64,000 nt of DNA from Mercurialis annua (GCF_937616625.2 NC_065576.1:2544501-2608500); one strand, 5' to 3'. Shown: positions 46,493 through 60,255, counted from the stretch's first letter. The notes: generated by a model from the letters alone, not told the origin. Numbers and translations: made by a program.

Positions 46493-49400
46493 ATATATAA
46501 TTGTCTCATAGTGTACACAATTGTCATTTATTTGTAGAATGTATAGATTTAAATAAAAGGACGTGTGATCGAGAGACGGTTAGAAGCACTTGTTTGATAT
46601 ATTTTCTAAAATCCGAAATATTAATATATAAGAAAAGTAAAAGTTCAAACACCAAATTAAAAGATTTAAAAAAATGCAGCACTGATGTAATTTTTTTATT
46701 TTCCAGTTATAAAATGATTTAAAGGATTTTGTTTCAATTTTATCAGGTGTTTTTAATTAAATAAATTAAATATGATTTTTCTCACGTGATAATTGTTGAA
46801 TGGTGGCCTATTGAATACAAATTCATCCATTAAAACAAGTAAACACAAAAATTACAATCATCCAATGACTGTCAAACAAATAAAATTAAATTCGACTGAT
46901 TCGATTAAAAAAATTAAGAAAATTCCTCCTACAAGCGCTCCCCCTCTTCCAATTATCAAAAAAAAAAATTAATATTGTTGAAAAAATTAAAAAAAATTTG
47001 GTTATAATTTATAAAAACAGTAGAAATTTGATTTTTTTTCTGTGTCGTTAAATTAAAATACGGTATAGTTCTTTATTAAAAACAAAATTAAAGAAAATAC
47101 TCCAAAGGGTCGATAAAAATGTTATAAACCACCTCTCATTCAATGAGATATAAATGTTGGTAAATAGACCCCTGCTGCTTTCTCATCATCAACAAGGGTC
47201 GATAACAACCCAAGAATGGTTTCTTTGTCCTGTTTGTGCACATAAATTACAAATTTAATGTCAAGAAGCTGACAATGATAAATAAAACAGGGATATAACT
47301 GTTTCAATTCTTTATTTATTCATTTTCTGGAAAATTACAAAGAATTTGGACCTCAAATAAATATGTTCAATAGAGGACAACACAACTTTGTAGTGGCCCC
47401 CTACACTAAAATTTCTGCACTGAAAGGTGCCCTTCAGATCCAATCCAAAGGACTATCAACCAGCCAGTCACCTGTAAAAAAGAAATGGTAGGGTTAACAT
47501 TGGGAAATGAAGATGTTTAGGGCTTAATTGGGACCATCCTCTCATTTGCCCTACTATAATTTCATTTTAAATGATGTAAATTTTTTAATAGCTATATAAT
47601 TTAAAAATATATTACTTCTTCCATTCTGTGACAGACTCCTAAAAAAATAAACAAGATTTCACAAAAGATTATAAAATGAATAAAATTGATAAAATTTTAT
47701 ATGGCCAAACAATTATACTATTAAATTCTATATTTGTATTTTTTTCAAATATTTAAAATAATAAAGTGGATCAATAAATGTCGACAATAAACTCTTCTTA
47801 GATCGTTTTTGCCTCTGTTTCAATTTATTTGTTTTTTTTATTTTTGATGTTCTAAATATTTTGTCACATTTATTTATAAATTTTTTATGCTTCTTACATA
47901 TAAAATAAAAATTAATATAGAATTATAGATTTATCATTTAATATAGCATTATGCATTGGAGTTAGATTCTAAAATGTGTGCTATATGTGCTATTTTTAAT
48001 TATATTTTTAATATTTATAATTTAATTAAATTAACTCTTCAAAGAAAAAAAAAACTCTATTCTCATATTAAATACGTATAGTAAATGCACTGCACCAAAT
48101 TTATTGGAATAATTTGGCATATTAAATATCTAAAAAAGAAATATAAATGGCGAATGGCTGGGCCAAGAAGTATTGAAGTGGAAACGAAGTGCAATAAAGC
48201 CCAACATTTAATGAAAATGTGGGCTAACTGGCCCCACACATCCCAGACATGGGCCGGTAAATGGATATGTCTATTAAATAAGAGCACATTCACATTCTGA
48301 ATCTTAAAAAACCAACGGGACCATTATTTTTCATTAATTTTAAAAATTCTGCTCAAAGATCCTTTGCATTATGTGACTATTAATAAAACCCCACTTTGTT
48401 GTCTATAACTTGTTAGATAATAAATTTCACATCAGTGTTCCATAAAAGTAAATAAAATATAAAAATAATATGAATAATATATCTTTCAAGAATTGATTAT
48501 AAATTTTCTCTCAAAAAAAAAAGAATTGATTATAAATTAAATTTAGTTGATAGTAAAACTTTGAAGGATAAATTAATAATAGATCAAATGCAATTCTATA
48601 CTTTACTCGAATGTTCTACCTTCAGTTTAAGTGTAGATTAAGAAGTTTTGGAAACTAAAAGTGTGTCACAATATAGAGAATCGAATTTTGCAGAAAATCA
48701 TCTTATTTTGTGTGATGATTATTTAACTAGTTCTTTTTTTTAATAAACTACTCTAATTGTTAGCAAGGATAATCGGGAGTTAATAATTAGTATTAGACTT
48801 TTTTAAAAAAAAATCCTGCTAAATGAAATTACACATATGCGATAAACATTCAGATAAAAATAAATAAAAATCAATAGCTGCATATAAAATCTAGAATTTT
48901 AAACTTGTGTCAAGACCTACGGGTCAAGAGACAGTCTCATATAGACAAAACGAAAACGATTGTTGTGTATGTATTTTTTGACAGACACCCCATTATTAAA
49001 AAAGTTATAATTTAATGCTAAAAAGGATAAATATAAATCTGGTCATCAAATTAGAATAAATTAATAGTTGGAATACTCTAAAAATTATTATCTATAAATT
49101 CTGCAGCTTGTAGAGTAGAGAAATAAAATATTCTCAAAAAGCATTTAGCAAAGCAATGAACAAAAAAAGCACACAACACAATATATAGTTAACGACTATG
49201 CCAATACAATCAATTCCTTGGTAATTAAATTCATGTGAATTTTACTTATGTGTCCATAACAAATTTACTGGTGTCAATGATTGTAAGAACAAAAAAAAAT
49301 ACACAATAAATTGAAACAAACAGAAGAAAAGACAAAATAAAAAAAAGGTAGTAATGTCTGATTTCTTCTTCTTTTTGTGTGTGTCCTCATCATTTGTGTG

Positions 49401-50215
49401 CACGTGAAAGTGGGGTTGTGGATAGTTTCAGTGAATGGTATTCAGTAGTAATGGCTATATAGAGCAATGACAAAACCACATTAATTTATCACAGAAGATG
49501 TAGATACAAAATTTACGTATCTATTTGAAACATATATATACAATCTTATGTGTATAATTACTTGCTCGTGTATCTGCTACTATATTTTAAAATATTCAAA
49601 TTGGTTGTCAAAATTTTGAGATAATTCATTCCGGGAGTTACTAAACTTTTCCAGATACTTCTATTAATGATTGTTTAATTTTCGATAGACATGGAGTTAT
49701 GTTATGTGCGGATATCAAACACCATGGATCACTAAACTTACACGTTATTAAAGAAAATATTAAACTTTATTTTACCAGCACGACGCTTGTATTGCTCTCA
49801 CACAACTCCGTTTTCACGGTTTAGGCTGCTCCCATTTCGTTCGCCGCTACTATGGAAATCGCTTCTGCTTTCTTTTTCTTATAAAAAAGAAACATTTAGT
49901 TATACCTTGTATTACAAAAAATATTATACATGTTGTTGTAAATAGGATATTGAAATTCTTGTGAATTACAAAGCGGTCACTGAGGTATACATTCTATTAT
50001 AAAAAAGTCATTGAGCTATGTCCTTTTTTATAATTTCGGCTTATGATCACATAAGTAAAAAAATTGTGTTTTACATAGATGAATCTTGTTGTAATAAAAG
50101 ATATAAACCATTAATTTTTTTATAATAGAATGAAATTTAACATCCTTTCTGTAATAACATGTAATTCAGTAATCCATATAATTTAATATTCTATTATGTA
50201 CATTATTTCACGTCA
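46493..50215. other. Intergenic, AT-rich, no gene
   Basis: Only short frames without domains. It contains a SINE tail fragment at 46925-46968 (CAAGCGCTCCCCCTCTTCC...A-run, +), a micro-insertion at 48488-48538 and an imperfect inverted repeat around 49925-50215 built on ATTCTATTATAAAAAA. A CACGTG at about 49401 stands alone. Confidence 0.6.
48488..48538 (+). mobile_element. Micro-insertion with A-tail between 18-bp direct repeats
   Basis: AAGAATTGATTATAAATT at 48488-48505 and 48521-48538, without mismatch. The 15-bp insert is TTCTCTC followed by A residues, an ultra-truncated retroposon candidate. Confidence 0.55.
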
Positions 50216-50223
50216 TATGGGTT

Positions 50224-50454
50224 AGTGTTTTAAAAACCAAATCGGTAAACAAACTGGTAAGACCATCGGTTTTCGGCTCAACCAGTTTAATAATTTTTTT
50301 AAAGAAATAAAATTTTTTTTAGTTTATCAGTTTTTTACCGGTCCAACCCGGTTCAATCAAAAAATCCAATTTTTTTATAGTTTTAGAATGGACCATTCGC
50401 CGATTTTCTGTTTAACCGGTTCGACGGCCGGTCCAGTCCGGTTTTAAACACTGG
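50224..50454. mobile_element. hAT-like MITE, 231 bp
   Basis: Ends AGTGTTTTAAAAACC and GGTTTTAAACACTGG are inverted. Flanking 8-mers TATGGGTT (50216-50223) and TATGGGTA (50455-50462) match at 7 of 8. Internal CCGGTT/AACCGG words are typical of plant hAT MITEs. Confidence 0.75.
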
Positions 50455-50462
50455 TATGGGTA

Positions 50463-51712
50463 ATGACAAAGCTCTGAAAAATAATAAATCAAGCTAATAA
50501 AATTTAAGGAATGTGATATTTATGGCACGTATGATATAATTTTGGATTGTTAACTTTTTATTATGGCTTCTAATTTTCTATCTTTTGGTTAGTTGGATAC
50601 ATTGATAATTTGAGACGATACATTATACACTCATAGAGCCGGTCAGAACTTCCAAGACTGCATTGGCTGATCTTTTTATAGCTAATCAAGTAATTTTAGT
50701 TATTTATTTAAAATTTTAAATAAAACATTAAGAAGTATTCAGGTCGGTTTATCTCATCAAACTTGTACTAATTCAAGTCTATAGAGAGCTTAAAGGTGTA
50801 CCTTAGCATATACATCATAAAAGTAATTTACTATTTTTTTTTGGAATTCAAATGTAATTTACTTAATTGAGTTCTTGCTATTGTTAGACTTTTTTTAAAT
50901 CTAAATTATACCACGTCAGTTTTTCATTAAATTTATATTTATTTATTATACAATCTCCATAATAGTTAAACTTTAAACTAATAAAGATTTCACATTTTCA
51001 TTTATTACATTAATATAATTTAAAAGAACAAAACAAAAAAAGAGAGGAATATTAAGCACTCCACAATGGCAAATGTTCAATACTAACCGGTTATTGAGCT
51101 TTAAATATTTTTCATTATGGATGCTTAGCTTACCGACTAAATTATACATTTGAAAAGTGATAAGATTTTATATAGATAAGATTCTAAAAGTATAAAAACC
51201 TTTTAAGTTTTACAAAAAAAGCACATAAAACCCTTTTAGTTATTTTTTGTCACTTGAACACTTAAGTCAACGCTTTTAAATGGTGCAAAAAAAAAACTCT
51301 TTAATATTATTAGAAAGAGCACATAAGCCCATGAGTTTATCTTGTCTTTAATTTAGCCCCTTGCATTTTTAGTTATTTCTGTAAAAAAAACAATTCCACG
51401 TTAAGGTCTATTTGCACTGTTTAATTTTAGAAACCTAAACCCTAAATAACTACCTTCAAGTTAATTACTTAGTGCTAATTAATTTTGCAGTTTGTAGAAT
51501 AGTTATAATCTTCTACTCACTAATGATTACAGATGCATCATTTATCTACTGAATAAGACAGGCATTGGAGACAAAAAGATTTTCATTAAAAAATGAAGTA
51601 CTCTAAGAACAGATAATATCTAAATACTAGGGAAACTGATCAAACTGACTAGTCCTAGAAAATGTTTATTATAAAATCAACCTAAAAACAACTAAAGATA
51701 AATCTCTAAACC
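50463..51712. other. Intergenic, AT-rich
   Basis: No gene recognised. The part next to 51713 is presumably the 3' UTR of the phosphatase gene. Confidence 0.55.
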
Positions 51713-53728
51713 CTAGTTCATAGAGCTTCCCTCTTCTATTGGATTAAAAACTCGATTATAAATCCAAAGCGAATCCGCTGCAACTGGATTATCATCTTGA
51801 TTTCGATGCCAATTGTAGTATGCATGAGTCCTATTCTTTATCTCAAGAATCGCATGCCCGAAACTAGCCTCACGGTATGCGGAGTAATCCGGCTGGGGAT
51901 CGGTAAAACTGTATAAAAATATTTAAACATCGGTATTAATAAAACGATCATCAATTAATAATTAATTTAATAAATTTCAATAGTAAATGTATACCTATCA
52001 GCACGGCCTTCAATATTACCACCATCTCCAATAGTAATATATATCGGAGCTGAAGGATCTTTAATTGGAGTGCTCAATCCATTCGTTATGTTATATGCCA
52101 CATTTGATACCCTCTCCTATAAAGTTCAAAAAATACACACATAATATCATATATAATGTATATACATTATGTATATAAATTTATCTAATATGCCTATATT
52201 AGAATAAGATAAACTTACGCAACGTTCGTATGAATGCACATGACCGGCAAACACAATATCGACTTTGTTTTGAACAAACCACGACTCGAACATCACTCTC
52301 ATCGTTTCGCCCTCCATGTAATGATACGAATTGCTATTGTACCACGGTGAATGAAGGAGAACGATTAACCATGGAGTCTCGGACCGGTTAACCTTTGGGA
52401 GTTCTTGTTCGAGCCATGTGTATTGAGGAGTGTATTTTCCTGTGCAAATCGAACCGAATAAAACAAAATATCAATCAACAAGTAAAATGAATCGAATCAA
52501 ACCAATTGGTTATGAAATTAATTATATATGCATTGATTATCATACCATATGCTGAGTATGAAGAAAGTACTATAATATATGCAGATGCCCTCTTGATGGA
52601 ATACCAAAGTGGAGATGTACTCTGAGATGCCTTGTAAGGCACGTGATACCTATTCTTATATGGCTTAAACGGTACCGTTTCGCCCTGAAATTGAAATCAC
52701 AAAATTATATTACAAACTTACATCACAACAAGCTAACAATAATCAGAAATAGAATGCAAAAGGGTATTACAATTTCAGGAACATAATCAAGTTCATGATT
52801 TCCAGCACACCAAATCCAAGGCTGATACGCAGCGCTCTTCTCGACGAATCGACCCCACGAATCCCATCGATTGTTGTCATGGTGTGCGTAATGATCTGCG
52901 TATGATAAATCCCCCACGAACAACATGGTTTGCGCATTTTTATTCGAAATGTAATGCTCCAACGTCGAATTCGAATCGTAAGTTTGTCCCAAATCACCTG
53001 AATTAACAAAATTTATACAAAAACAATCAAATAGACTAATCCAATGTACCAAAAAAAATTCATCAAAATGTACGTACCCATAACTCCAAATGTATACGGA
53101 GCATCCGGTCCAACTTCCGGAGGTGTCACAAACGAAAACCTCCGACGAGTTGTTCGACTTCCCATCTCATAGATATACTTAGTATTGTACTGCATTATAA
53201 ATTAAATCAAATTAAAAACATTTAATCAAAACAAAATTTAATTAATAACACAATTGTGAATGTAAAACATTATAAAATTGAACCTCCAAATGCTTAAGGG
53301 TAGCATGGTGAATAAAGCCAGAAGTATAATCATAATATCTATAAAATTTAGTGGATGCACGAGCTGTATGAACATGCTTGTGTTTGCCTCCTTCTGGCCA
53401 AAACGTCACCGTATGAGGTTCTTGTTGAGCTGGTGTGATCCATGAAACAATTACACTTCGACCGTCATGATCACCTTGGGTTATATGAACCTGTCCATCA
53501 AATTAAATAAACTATTATCGCCCGTAAAACTAATTAAATAATTTATTTTAATGCAATAACAAGTATATATACCTGCTCCGGTGCATTATCGCCGGGAGGC
53601 GGAGGGAAGCCGTCGTATGGCATATCGACGGAAGCTTCGAGTTTTCGATAAAATGAACTTGTGGTTCCGCCATGAGAAAAACTAGCAATTTGGAGAAGAA
53701 TTAGCAACACAAATAAAACTGAAGCCAT
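51713..53728 (-). CDS. Secreted plant purple acid phosphatase (PAP10-like group)
   Basis: Eight coding exons: 53573-53728, 53284-53490, 53078-53189, 52771-52997, 52546-52684, 52219-52439, 51995-52116, 51713-51908; 1380 nt, 459 aa, all phases fit. Residues 1-20 form a hydrophobic signal peptide ending FSHG. All five metal-binding blocks are intact: GDLG (ligand D160), GDLSY (D188, Y191), GNHE (N225), VLLH (H310) and GHVH (H347, H349). An N-terminal fibronectin-like region precedes them. Length and sequence ([36 protein letters not shown]) match the high-molecular-weight secreted plant PAPs around AtPAP10/12. These hydrolyse phosphate esters in the wall or apoplast, often under phosphate starvation. 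The downstream BTB gene is unrelated. Confidence 0.95.
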
Positions 53729-53782
53729 TGTTAATAATTGTTCAATGCCTCAGTTCAGTGAGGAGATTATAAGTGTGTATTT

Positions 53783-53792
53783 GTATATATAG
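53783..53792 (-). promoter_or_regulatory. TATA box of the phosphatase gene
   Basis: On the minus strand CTATATATAC lies about 55-64 bp upstream of the start codon, placing transcription start near 53755. Confidence 0.55.
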
Positions 53793-53856
53793 TGAGTCGT
53801 GTTGATTTTAGGATTTTCAGTTTAGATATGAATTTGAAACAGAAGAATTAAACCGG

Positions 53857-53864
53857 GCATATTC
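53857..53864 (-). promoter_or_regulatory. P1BS-like element in the phosphatase promoter
   Basis: GCATATTC fits the palindromic PHR1 binding consensus GNATATNC and lies about 130 bp upstream of the start codon. One match in an AT-rich promoter can occur by chance, but phosphate-starvation control is common for this enzyme class. Confidence 0.35.
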
Positions 53865-54015
53865 CTATTATGCCTTAAATATCTTATCATTAGATCATTA
53901 GGTTGAATTTTGATGCTGTTGAATATGGGTTACTTAATTTTTTTTACAATGGTAATTATTTTCAACAAAGTTATCTTATTATTATTTATTTACTATAAGT
54001 AAATATAGTGTATAA

Positions 54016-54191
54016 TAGACCTGGCCATGGGCCGGTTCAGCCTGTGAACCGGCCCGGTCAAACCGGCTAAATAAAGCACTTGAACAAATTAATTTAATTT
54101 AATAATTTGATTTTTTCCGGTTCACATTACTAAATCCGCCGTTGTCGATTTCTAACCAAAAAACGGCGGTTCTTGAATCGTGGCCAGATTA
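54016..54191. mobile_element. hAT-like MITE, 176 bp, upstream of phosphatase gene
   Basis: Terminal repeats TAGACCTGGCCA and TGGCCAGATTA, flanked by 8-mers GTGTATAA (54008-54015) and GTGTATTA (54192-54199), 7 of 8 matching. The interior is GC-rich with CCGGTT words. It sits about 290 bp upstream of the phosphatase start codon. Confidence 0.8.
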
Positions 54192-54199
54192 GTGTATTA

Positions 54200-54827
54200 T
54201 GTATAATTTAAAATAAATAAAACGTGCATGAATATGTAAAGACCGTTTGTTGGAATATGAATGTTATGAAATTTTATAGTTAACCATTTATAACTTGTTG
54301 AGTTTATGCATGCAAATTTTATGAAAATAATAGCTCCAATGATTTTGACCCTTCTTTTTCAAACGTTTTTAAAAACTACTAGTTTATATGATACGTAATT
54401 TAAAGAAAAATTACATATAAACAAACCTATTTATTATTTAATGTCAAATTTTTTAGATAACCCTTTAATTTTATTCTCAATTTTCTTTTGTTATTTCTGC
54501 AAAATCAAATAATATAAATGCCATGAATTAACTTTCCTTTTTATAATCATTTTGCACTAAAGCCTATATCTGAATGAGACGGACATTGGATGGAAAATTA
54601 TAGATATACTAACAGAAGTAACTTCAAATTCAATTTTCTTTTCATTAATTTCTTACATCAAGCACTGATCTACCCATATCCATCAGCTGAAAAGAATTTT
54701 ACAGGCCTGTAAACCGGTACTAGCATCGATATTATCAACTGTTTTGCCTCGGAATTTGTACCCTGTTAGCTCTTGCTAAATCAGAGATTATGCCTGCTTG
54801 TCGTAAAAGACGAGTGACTCACTTGGT
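54200..54827. other. Intergenic between phosphatase promoter and BTB gene 3' end
   Basis: AT-rich; the part next to 54828 is presumably the BTB gene 3' UTR. Nothing else seen. Confidence 0.5.
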
Positions 54828-57800
54828 TTATTGCTTTGATGTTGTTGAGCTTTCGGACTGGAGTAAATTATTACCTTGTGTTTCGACGTACGGTCTGATG
54901 AAAGTCCTCCGCCACCAGACCTCGAAGGCTCTCTGGAGATTGGGGCAATTATCACCAGCTTTCAGAAAACTGCCCAACCAAGTTAGCAAAATACTCTGCT
55001 GATTCTCCAAAGGTAGAGTCAGAATTGTCCTTCCGATGCCTTCCTCCACTGCCTTCCTATCAAATGACCGGCAACCATGTTGTAACCAATTGTAGTCGTT
55101 TATCAATGGCTGCAACCATGTTTGTAACAGCAGGTGGCGTGTATCCTTCGAAGGTAGCAGCTCCCCCTTTCCAATTCCGACAAATAATCTTGCCGTAATG
55201 CAGCTAACATGGTAGCGAGAGACTATAGCCAATTTCGCATGCAAGGTTGCCAACTCCTGCTGGCTAGCCCAAATTAAAGCAAACTCGTCAGCTGCTTGCC
55301 TGTCGGCTAAAATCTCGAGCAACCACGTCATATTATCAGCTTCAAGAGCTATTAGTTTCACCACCGGTTCCCTACCGTCCATGGAGTTATCTGCAAACTC
55401 CGGTTCAGAAGCTTGTCTGAACGAAGATAAAAGAGAATTCAAGCAACTTCTACATGAGCTGTAGATGGTTTCGTTGCAGATGTCAGTTGGACCCGCATAA
55501 CTCGGAAGACTGTTCTTCTCCCGTAGGAGCTTCAGTACTACAGATTTCATTTCTCGGCGACCTCTTTCCTCGTTACTTTTAAGAACAAGTTCCATTATGT
55601 GGGAGAGTGTCTCTTTAGGAGGATTGGCATCAGACGAGATTCGTTTTAAAACTGGAGTGACTCCAACTCCTTCATTCCGGAGTCGTATAACTGAAGATAC
55701 TACCTTTTCTTCCTCTTCTTCCCCAACCCACGGGACAGCTTCCAGATATTCCAAGCTTGACTGGATACATGAGTTGTAGCCAAGAAATTCGGCAACCTAC
55801 AAAAGAGCTTCAATTGTTTCAGGGCTCGAGTAATTTAAAAGGATAATCCACAGACCAGAAAAACAGAGAGTGTTAGTAAGCAAACAAAGGGTAAACACCT
55901 GAAGGTTCATATCATCATCAAATCAACTAACTGCGTAATTTGGCATAAGCTTTTCTTTTTTGATAAATAATATGACAGCTATAAAAAGAACAGAGAGATA
56001 AATGAGCTATGCACAGTTTTGCACTTTATGTATATATCTCTTTCTATTTTCTCTAATCCGAACTCATCACTCTATAGTGCAGCTCCTAACCTTTAGGTTT
56101 TACGAGTCAGCACAGAAATATATAAAAAAAAAGATCTGCCCTCGTTGTGTTCCATTACAATAGCCAATTTAGTGCTGTCTCAATATATGAAAAAAGAACT
56201 ACAACTACTACCTCAGAAAACTCTAGTTTGCAAGCACTTCCCAAACTACTTCAGCTTTATGAGAAGCATATCTAGATATTAACTAAAATATATAGATAAA
56301 AGAAAATATTTCTGTTAAACAAAACAAGTCATTAAAAAGCGGTATGAGAAAGAAACGAATGAAAAAAATTTACAAGAGACAACACAAAGGAATCAAGGAC
56401 ATGAAATCAATCGACTACTTAAACTATGGGTGAAAAAGTCTCGCCAAATGCGGAATTTCTTTTTTTTTCTTTTTCTATTTTTAATTTATTTTGGTACATG
56501 CTTATAAGTCCAAAAAAAAGAAATTCCAAGGTATTAACATTTAACACATAGTCATACTGAGTCCTGACGTAGAGATTTCAGTACTCTAATAGAAAAAGTA
56601 AAAGGCGTGATAAATTCCTCTATATAAATTAAAAAAGAAGCAATTGGAACCCATATAGGTAATATTAGGTCTCCTTAATTTAGTTTCTGTAGCTTTTAAA
56701 GCATCCAAGACTAAACTTCTATCATCCACCAGCATAGCATGTGATATGTCTCCAAGTTAAGAGGCCAATGAATCGTGTATGACCCACTTATCCTCAAATA
56801 CAAACGACAGCTAGCCACCTGAAGATGATGATTGAATAACACATAATGCTAACCAACACTATGCTTCATGTTCATCGTTTACCAGAGTATAATGCTCTAC
56901 AGATATCCCGAGGTAACTGAGAGTAATAGGTGCAGATGGCCGTCCAACTTCCCAGAACTTTCAGAGAATCTCAATACACATTCACAGTGAAAAATAAGAA
57001 TAATTTTTTACATCCTTTTCTCCCACGCATCCTCCACTTTTTCAAAAGTATGGCATAGCCATAGTTTCGTGTTCTATGGGGAATGAAAACATCATTCATC
57101 AACCGTCTTCTCTACTTTGCAAGCAGGATTAGTTCTGAATTGGGAAGCTTCCGAACACCACAGGACAATAACATTTAGATTCTTAGTATATAATTACAAC
57201 TTTACAAAGCATATGTTCCACAAGCAAAGTGATGCACCATCTCCAAGAAAGTAAAAAGATAAGCCAATACTCAAGAAAACAAACAAATTCGACCAAGATC
57301 CTAATTCCTAATTATCGTAAACCCTTAGCACCCCAAACTTCCCGTGCTAGAGCCAAGGTCGGTATGAAGATAGATAAGAGACCTTCATTCAATGCAACTT
57401 AAGCTCATCACATGATATTATTATATGAATTATACGCAACACAATTTAAGCCATACCAAGAAAACAAATCACAATCAAAGACCACCGCGATAAAAAGATG
57501 AAAGCAGCAAAATAGCAATCTACTCCAGAAAAATAAAAAGGCTCCTTGCACAGAAAATTACCTTGATAATCCGAAGAACGCGCGAGACACTTTGCTTGAT
57601 TAACCGCTGCTTCACGTCCTTGCAATACATAAGCCCCACAGTTTCAACATATATCTCAACATCTTCACAATCATCAATCTCAAGGCAAGAGATATCAGGC
57701 TCCTTATTAGAAAGTTTATCAGCAAAAAAGCTACTGTTCTCCACTAAGACATTCCTGTGAACACTCAGCTTTACACAGAACCCTTGCTTTCCAAGTAAGA

Positions 57801-58200
57801 TCACCTTCAAATCACTAGTTCCAGGTTCCCCAAATTCAATCGCCACTTTCCTCGGGGCACTTTCAATTTTAGGCCTCGGCGCTCTCTCATTAACAGCAGA
57901 AGCACTAACACTAGGAGTATCAGAACCGCAATTGCGCTGATCATCAGCACCAACTCCCGGTCTAAAGGACGCAGGAGCCGGCTTTCTCTCATCCGACGAG
58001 GCTTGTTTCTTCGGGACTGTAGCCTTAGGTGGTGGCGGTGAGGAGGGTTTAGTTTTGTTTAAAGGATTTTGATTCTTAACTGTCTTTTGAAACACAACAG
58101 GAGAAGGGCAACACCAAAAACCTTCTGGTGTTACAGCAATTGGGACATTTCTAATTTTGGTTTGGCCTTGTTCTACTCTAGCTAATCTAATTTCAGCCAT
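54828..58200 (-). CDS. BTB/POZ domain protein (At1g63850-like)
   Basis: Two coding exons, 57562-58200 and 54828-55796, joined in phase 0 across a 1765-bp intron; 535 aa. I take the ATG at 58198-58200 (MAEIRLARVEQGQTK). Codons further upstream in this frame offer no ATG. An N-terminal Pro/Ser/Lys-rich linker (about 40-115) precedes a BTB fold (about 120-230: KVAIEFGEPGTSDLKVILL, KLSVHRNVLVENSSFFADKL). A plant-specific helical C-terminal region follows (YLEAVPWVGEEEEEKV, WLQPLINDYNWLQHGCRSFDR). BTB proteins of this kind are candidate CUL3 ubiquitin-ligase adaptors, but there is no NPH3 or TAZ domain and the substrate is unknown. The minus strand is fully accounted for from 54828 to the stop. 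Confidence 0.92.
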
Positions 58201-59577
58201 GTTTAAGAACAAGCTAAAACAACTCTAATTTATCATATGAAAAATGGAAAGATGTGGTCTTTAATCCTAGGATTTCCAACCTAAAATTTATTGCTTTTTC
58301 AAGATTCACCAACCTAAAATTTAATTTCAAGTAAACTCATAAACATGGCAAAACTAAACAATCTTGTAAATTCCAAGAAAAACAAAAAGAAAAAATCTTT
58401 TCAAAATTTCAAGCATAGATCCCTACAAAAAAAAACATACATTATACATATCTAAAAACAGATCAAATCCCAAACAAAAACACATTAAATACAACCAAAA
58501 AGATTACAACTTTGACACACCCACATCAAAAAAAAAACTTACCATCTCAAATTATAATCTCCTAGTTTTGAAATTCCTGCAGTAAAATCATTGAGAAAGA
58601 ATTCAAGTGTTAAGCATTAAGGGAACCAGATAACAAAAAAGTTGTAAGTTATGGGGACTTAGGTTAATGTGTATCTATATAAGCAAAAACTATATAATAT
58701 ATGCTTTTGATGATTATTTTTGTGATGTGGGTCTACAAAAATTTGCATGCTTTTTAGCCTATTTCTCTGCAAATATTCTGTTTCTCTCTCTACTCAAAAG
58801 CATTTTCTCAGTGATCAAACACGCCTGTCTCTCATCATCATCTTGTTCCTTTTTTTTTTCTTTAATGTAAATTTTATTTTGTTGTGGACTTTAATGTAAA
58901 TTAATTTTTTTATATGGTTTTGTTGCTTTTCTGGACCGCTGCTGGATTTTCGAAGCTGAAAGTGAAGACTATCATTTTCAATGGATGTATGAAACTACAA
59001 GAGTACCCTTCTTTTGTTCAGCTGGTGAGAATGTTTTTATGGAATGATTATACGATTTAACGGTTGTGTCGTGTCAATCATGTAACAAACCAATGAGACA
59101 TTCGCTATGTGTAAATATTTAATAATAAAAATATAAGCAACAAATAAAGATTTTCTATCGTAAATATGTACTGGTTTGTTGTAAAAATAATGTAGCACAT
59201 CCGCTGCATAGGATAAATACTTTGTTTTATGAGATGTGATTGATGGGTATTATTGGGATTTTGTAGGAAAAGACTGAAGTATTAAAATTAAGATTCTTGG
59301 GAGATATTAGGGGTATCATTGACAAGGATGGATGGTCAAAACTTGAAAGACTAAAGTATTATAGGATTAAATTGGTTTGTTTTATTGTAGAAGCAGATAA
59401 TATTGCTATTGTTAGGTATTATTTGTAGCTCAAGATAATTTGTATGGGCTTATGTGGTTGTGGAATGCACACATGGGAGATTTTCTATGTTAAGAAGTAG
59501 GCAGTATATGTTGGTGATGACCAGGGTAAGCAAAATCAGTCATTTACAAAAAATATAAATTTGAACCGGTTAAATCG
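58201..59577. other. Upstream of BTB gene, then intergenic
   Basis: 58201-58650 is probably the BTB leader and promoter. A donor-like AAATTCC...CTTACC context near 58540-58580 may mark a leader intron, unproven. No other gene. Confidence 0.45.
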
Positions 59578-59586
59578 ATAAAAATA

Positions 59587-60079
59587 GAGTTAATTATAAA
59601 TTAAATTACGAATTTTAGCGTAATACAGCATAAATTTTAAAATTTGGCAATCTCGAATACCAATTTTTATTTTTTGGCAAATCAAACATCGTTCATTTTC
59701 CGATATAAATCTACTGAGTTGAAAGTCGGTATTGTCACGTAAACTGACACGTTGGAAAATAAACGGTGTTTTGATTTGCCAAAAAATAAAAGTTGATGTT
59801 TGCTTTTGCCAAAATTTTAACACTAGTATTATAATTGTAAATTACGCTAAAGTTTGTAATTTGATTAGCAACGTGTTAAATTACGTGGCAAATATTGAAA
59901 TTTATTGTGTCAGTATATATGGAAATTTCGGCTTCCAATTCAGCAAAAATGTCCCAAAAAAATATCGGTGTATTAATTTGTCAAAATCGCAAAGTTCGTT
60001 AATGACATTGTCAAGTTTTAAAATTTATATTATAATTGCCAATTAGTTCAAAGTTGGTGAATTTATTTTCAATTAACCC
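59587..60079. mobile_element. Mutator-type MITE, 493 bp, 9-bp TSD
   Basis: TSD ATAAAAATA at 59578-59586 and 60080-60088. Ends GAGTTAATTA and TCAATTAACCC. Arms around ATAAATTTTAAAATTTGGCA pair imperfectly over about 200 bp. The frames 59590-59823 (-) and 59732-60046 (+) are repeat artefacts. Confidence 0.85.
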
Positions 60080-60255
60080 ATAAAAATATACATCATGATA
60101 GTAATAATTAAAAAATAACAAATAAACTATTTATATGGTAATTTGATTAATTTGATTAATTGAATTTTTATCTTTTAACGGTAGATTAAATTTTTTTATT
60201 AAACGAATATACCGAACTAACCAAAATAATTAACCGAGTGACATCATTTAATAAT

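Noticed and set aside
49925..50215. Imperfect inverted repeat around ATTCTATTATAAAAAA
   Set aside because: Pairing is patchy and no TSD was found; AT-rich chance pairing is possible.
59590..60046. Two overlapping frames on opposite strands
   Set aside because: They are artefacts of the self-complementary MITE at 59587-60079.
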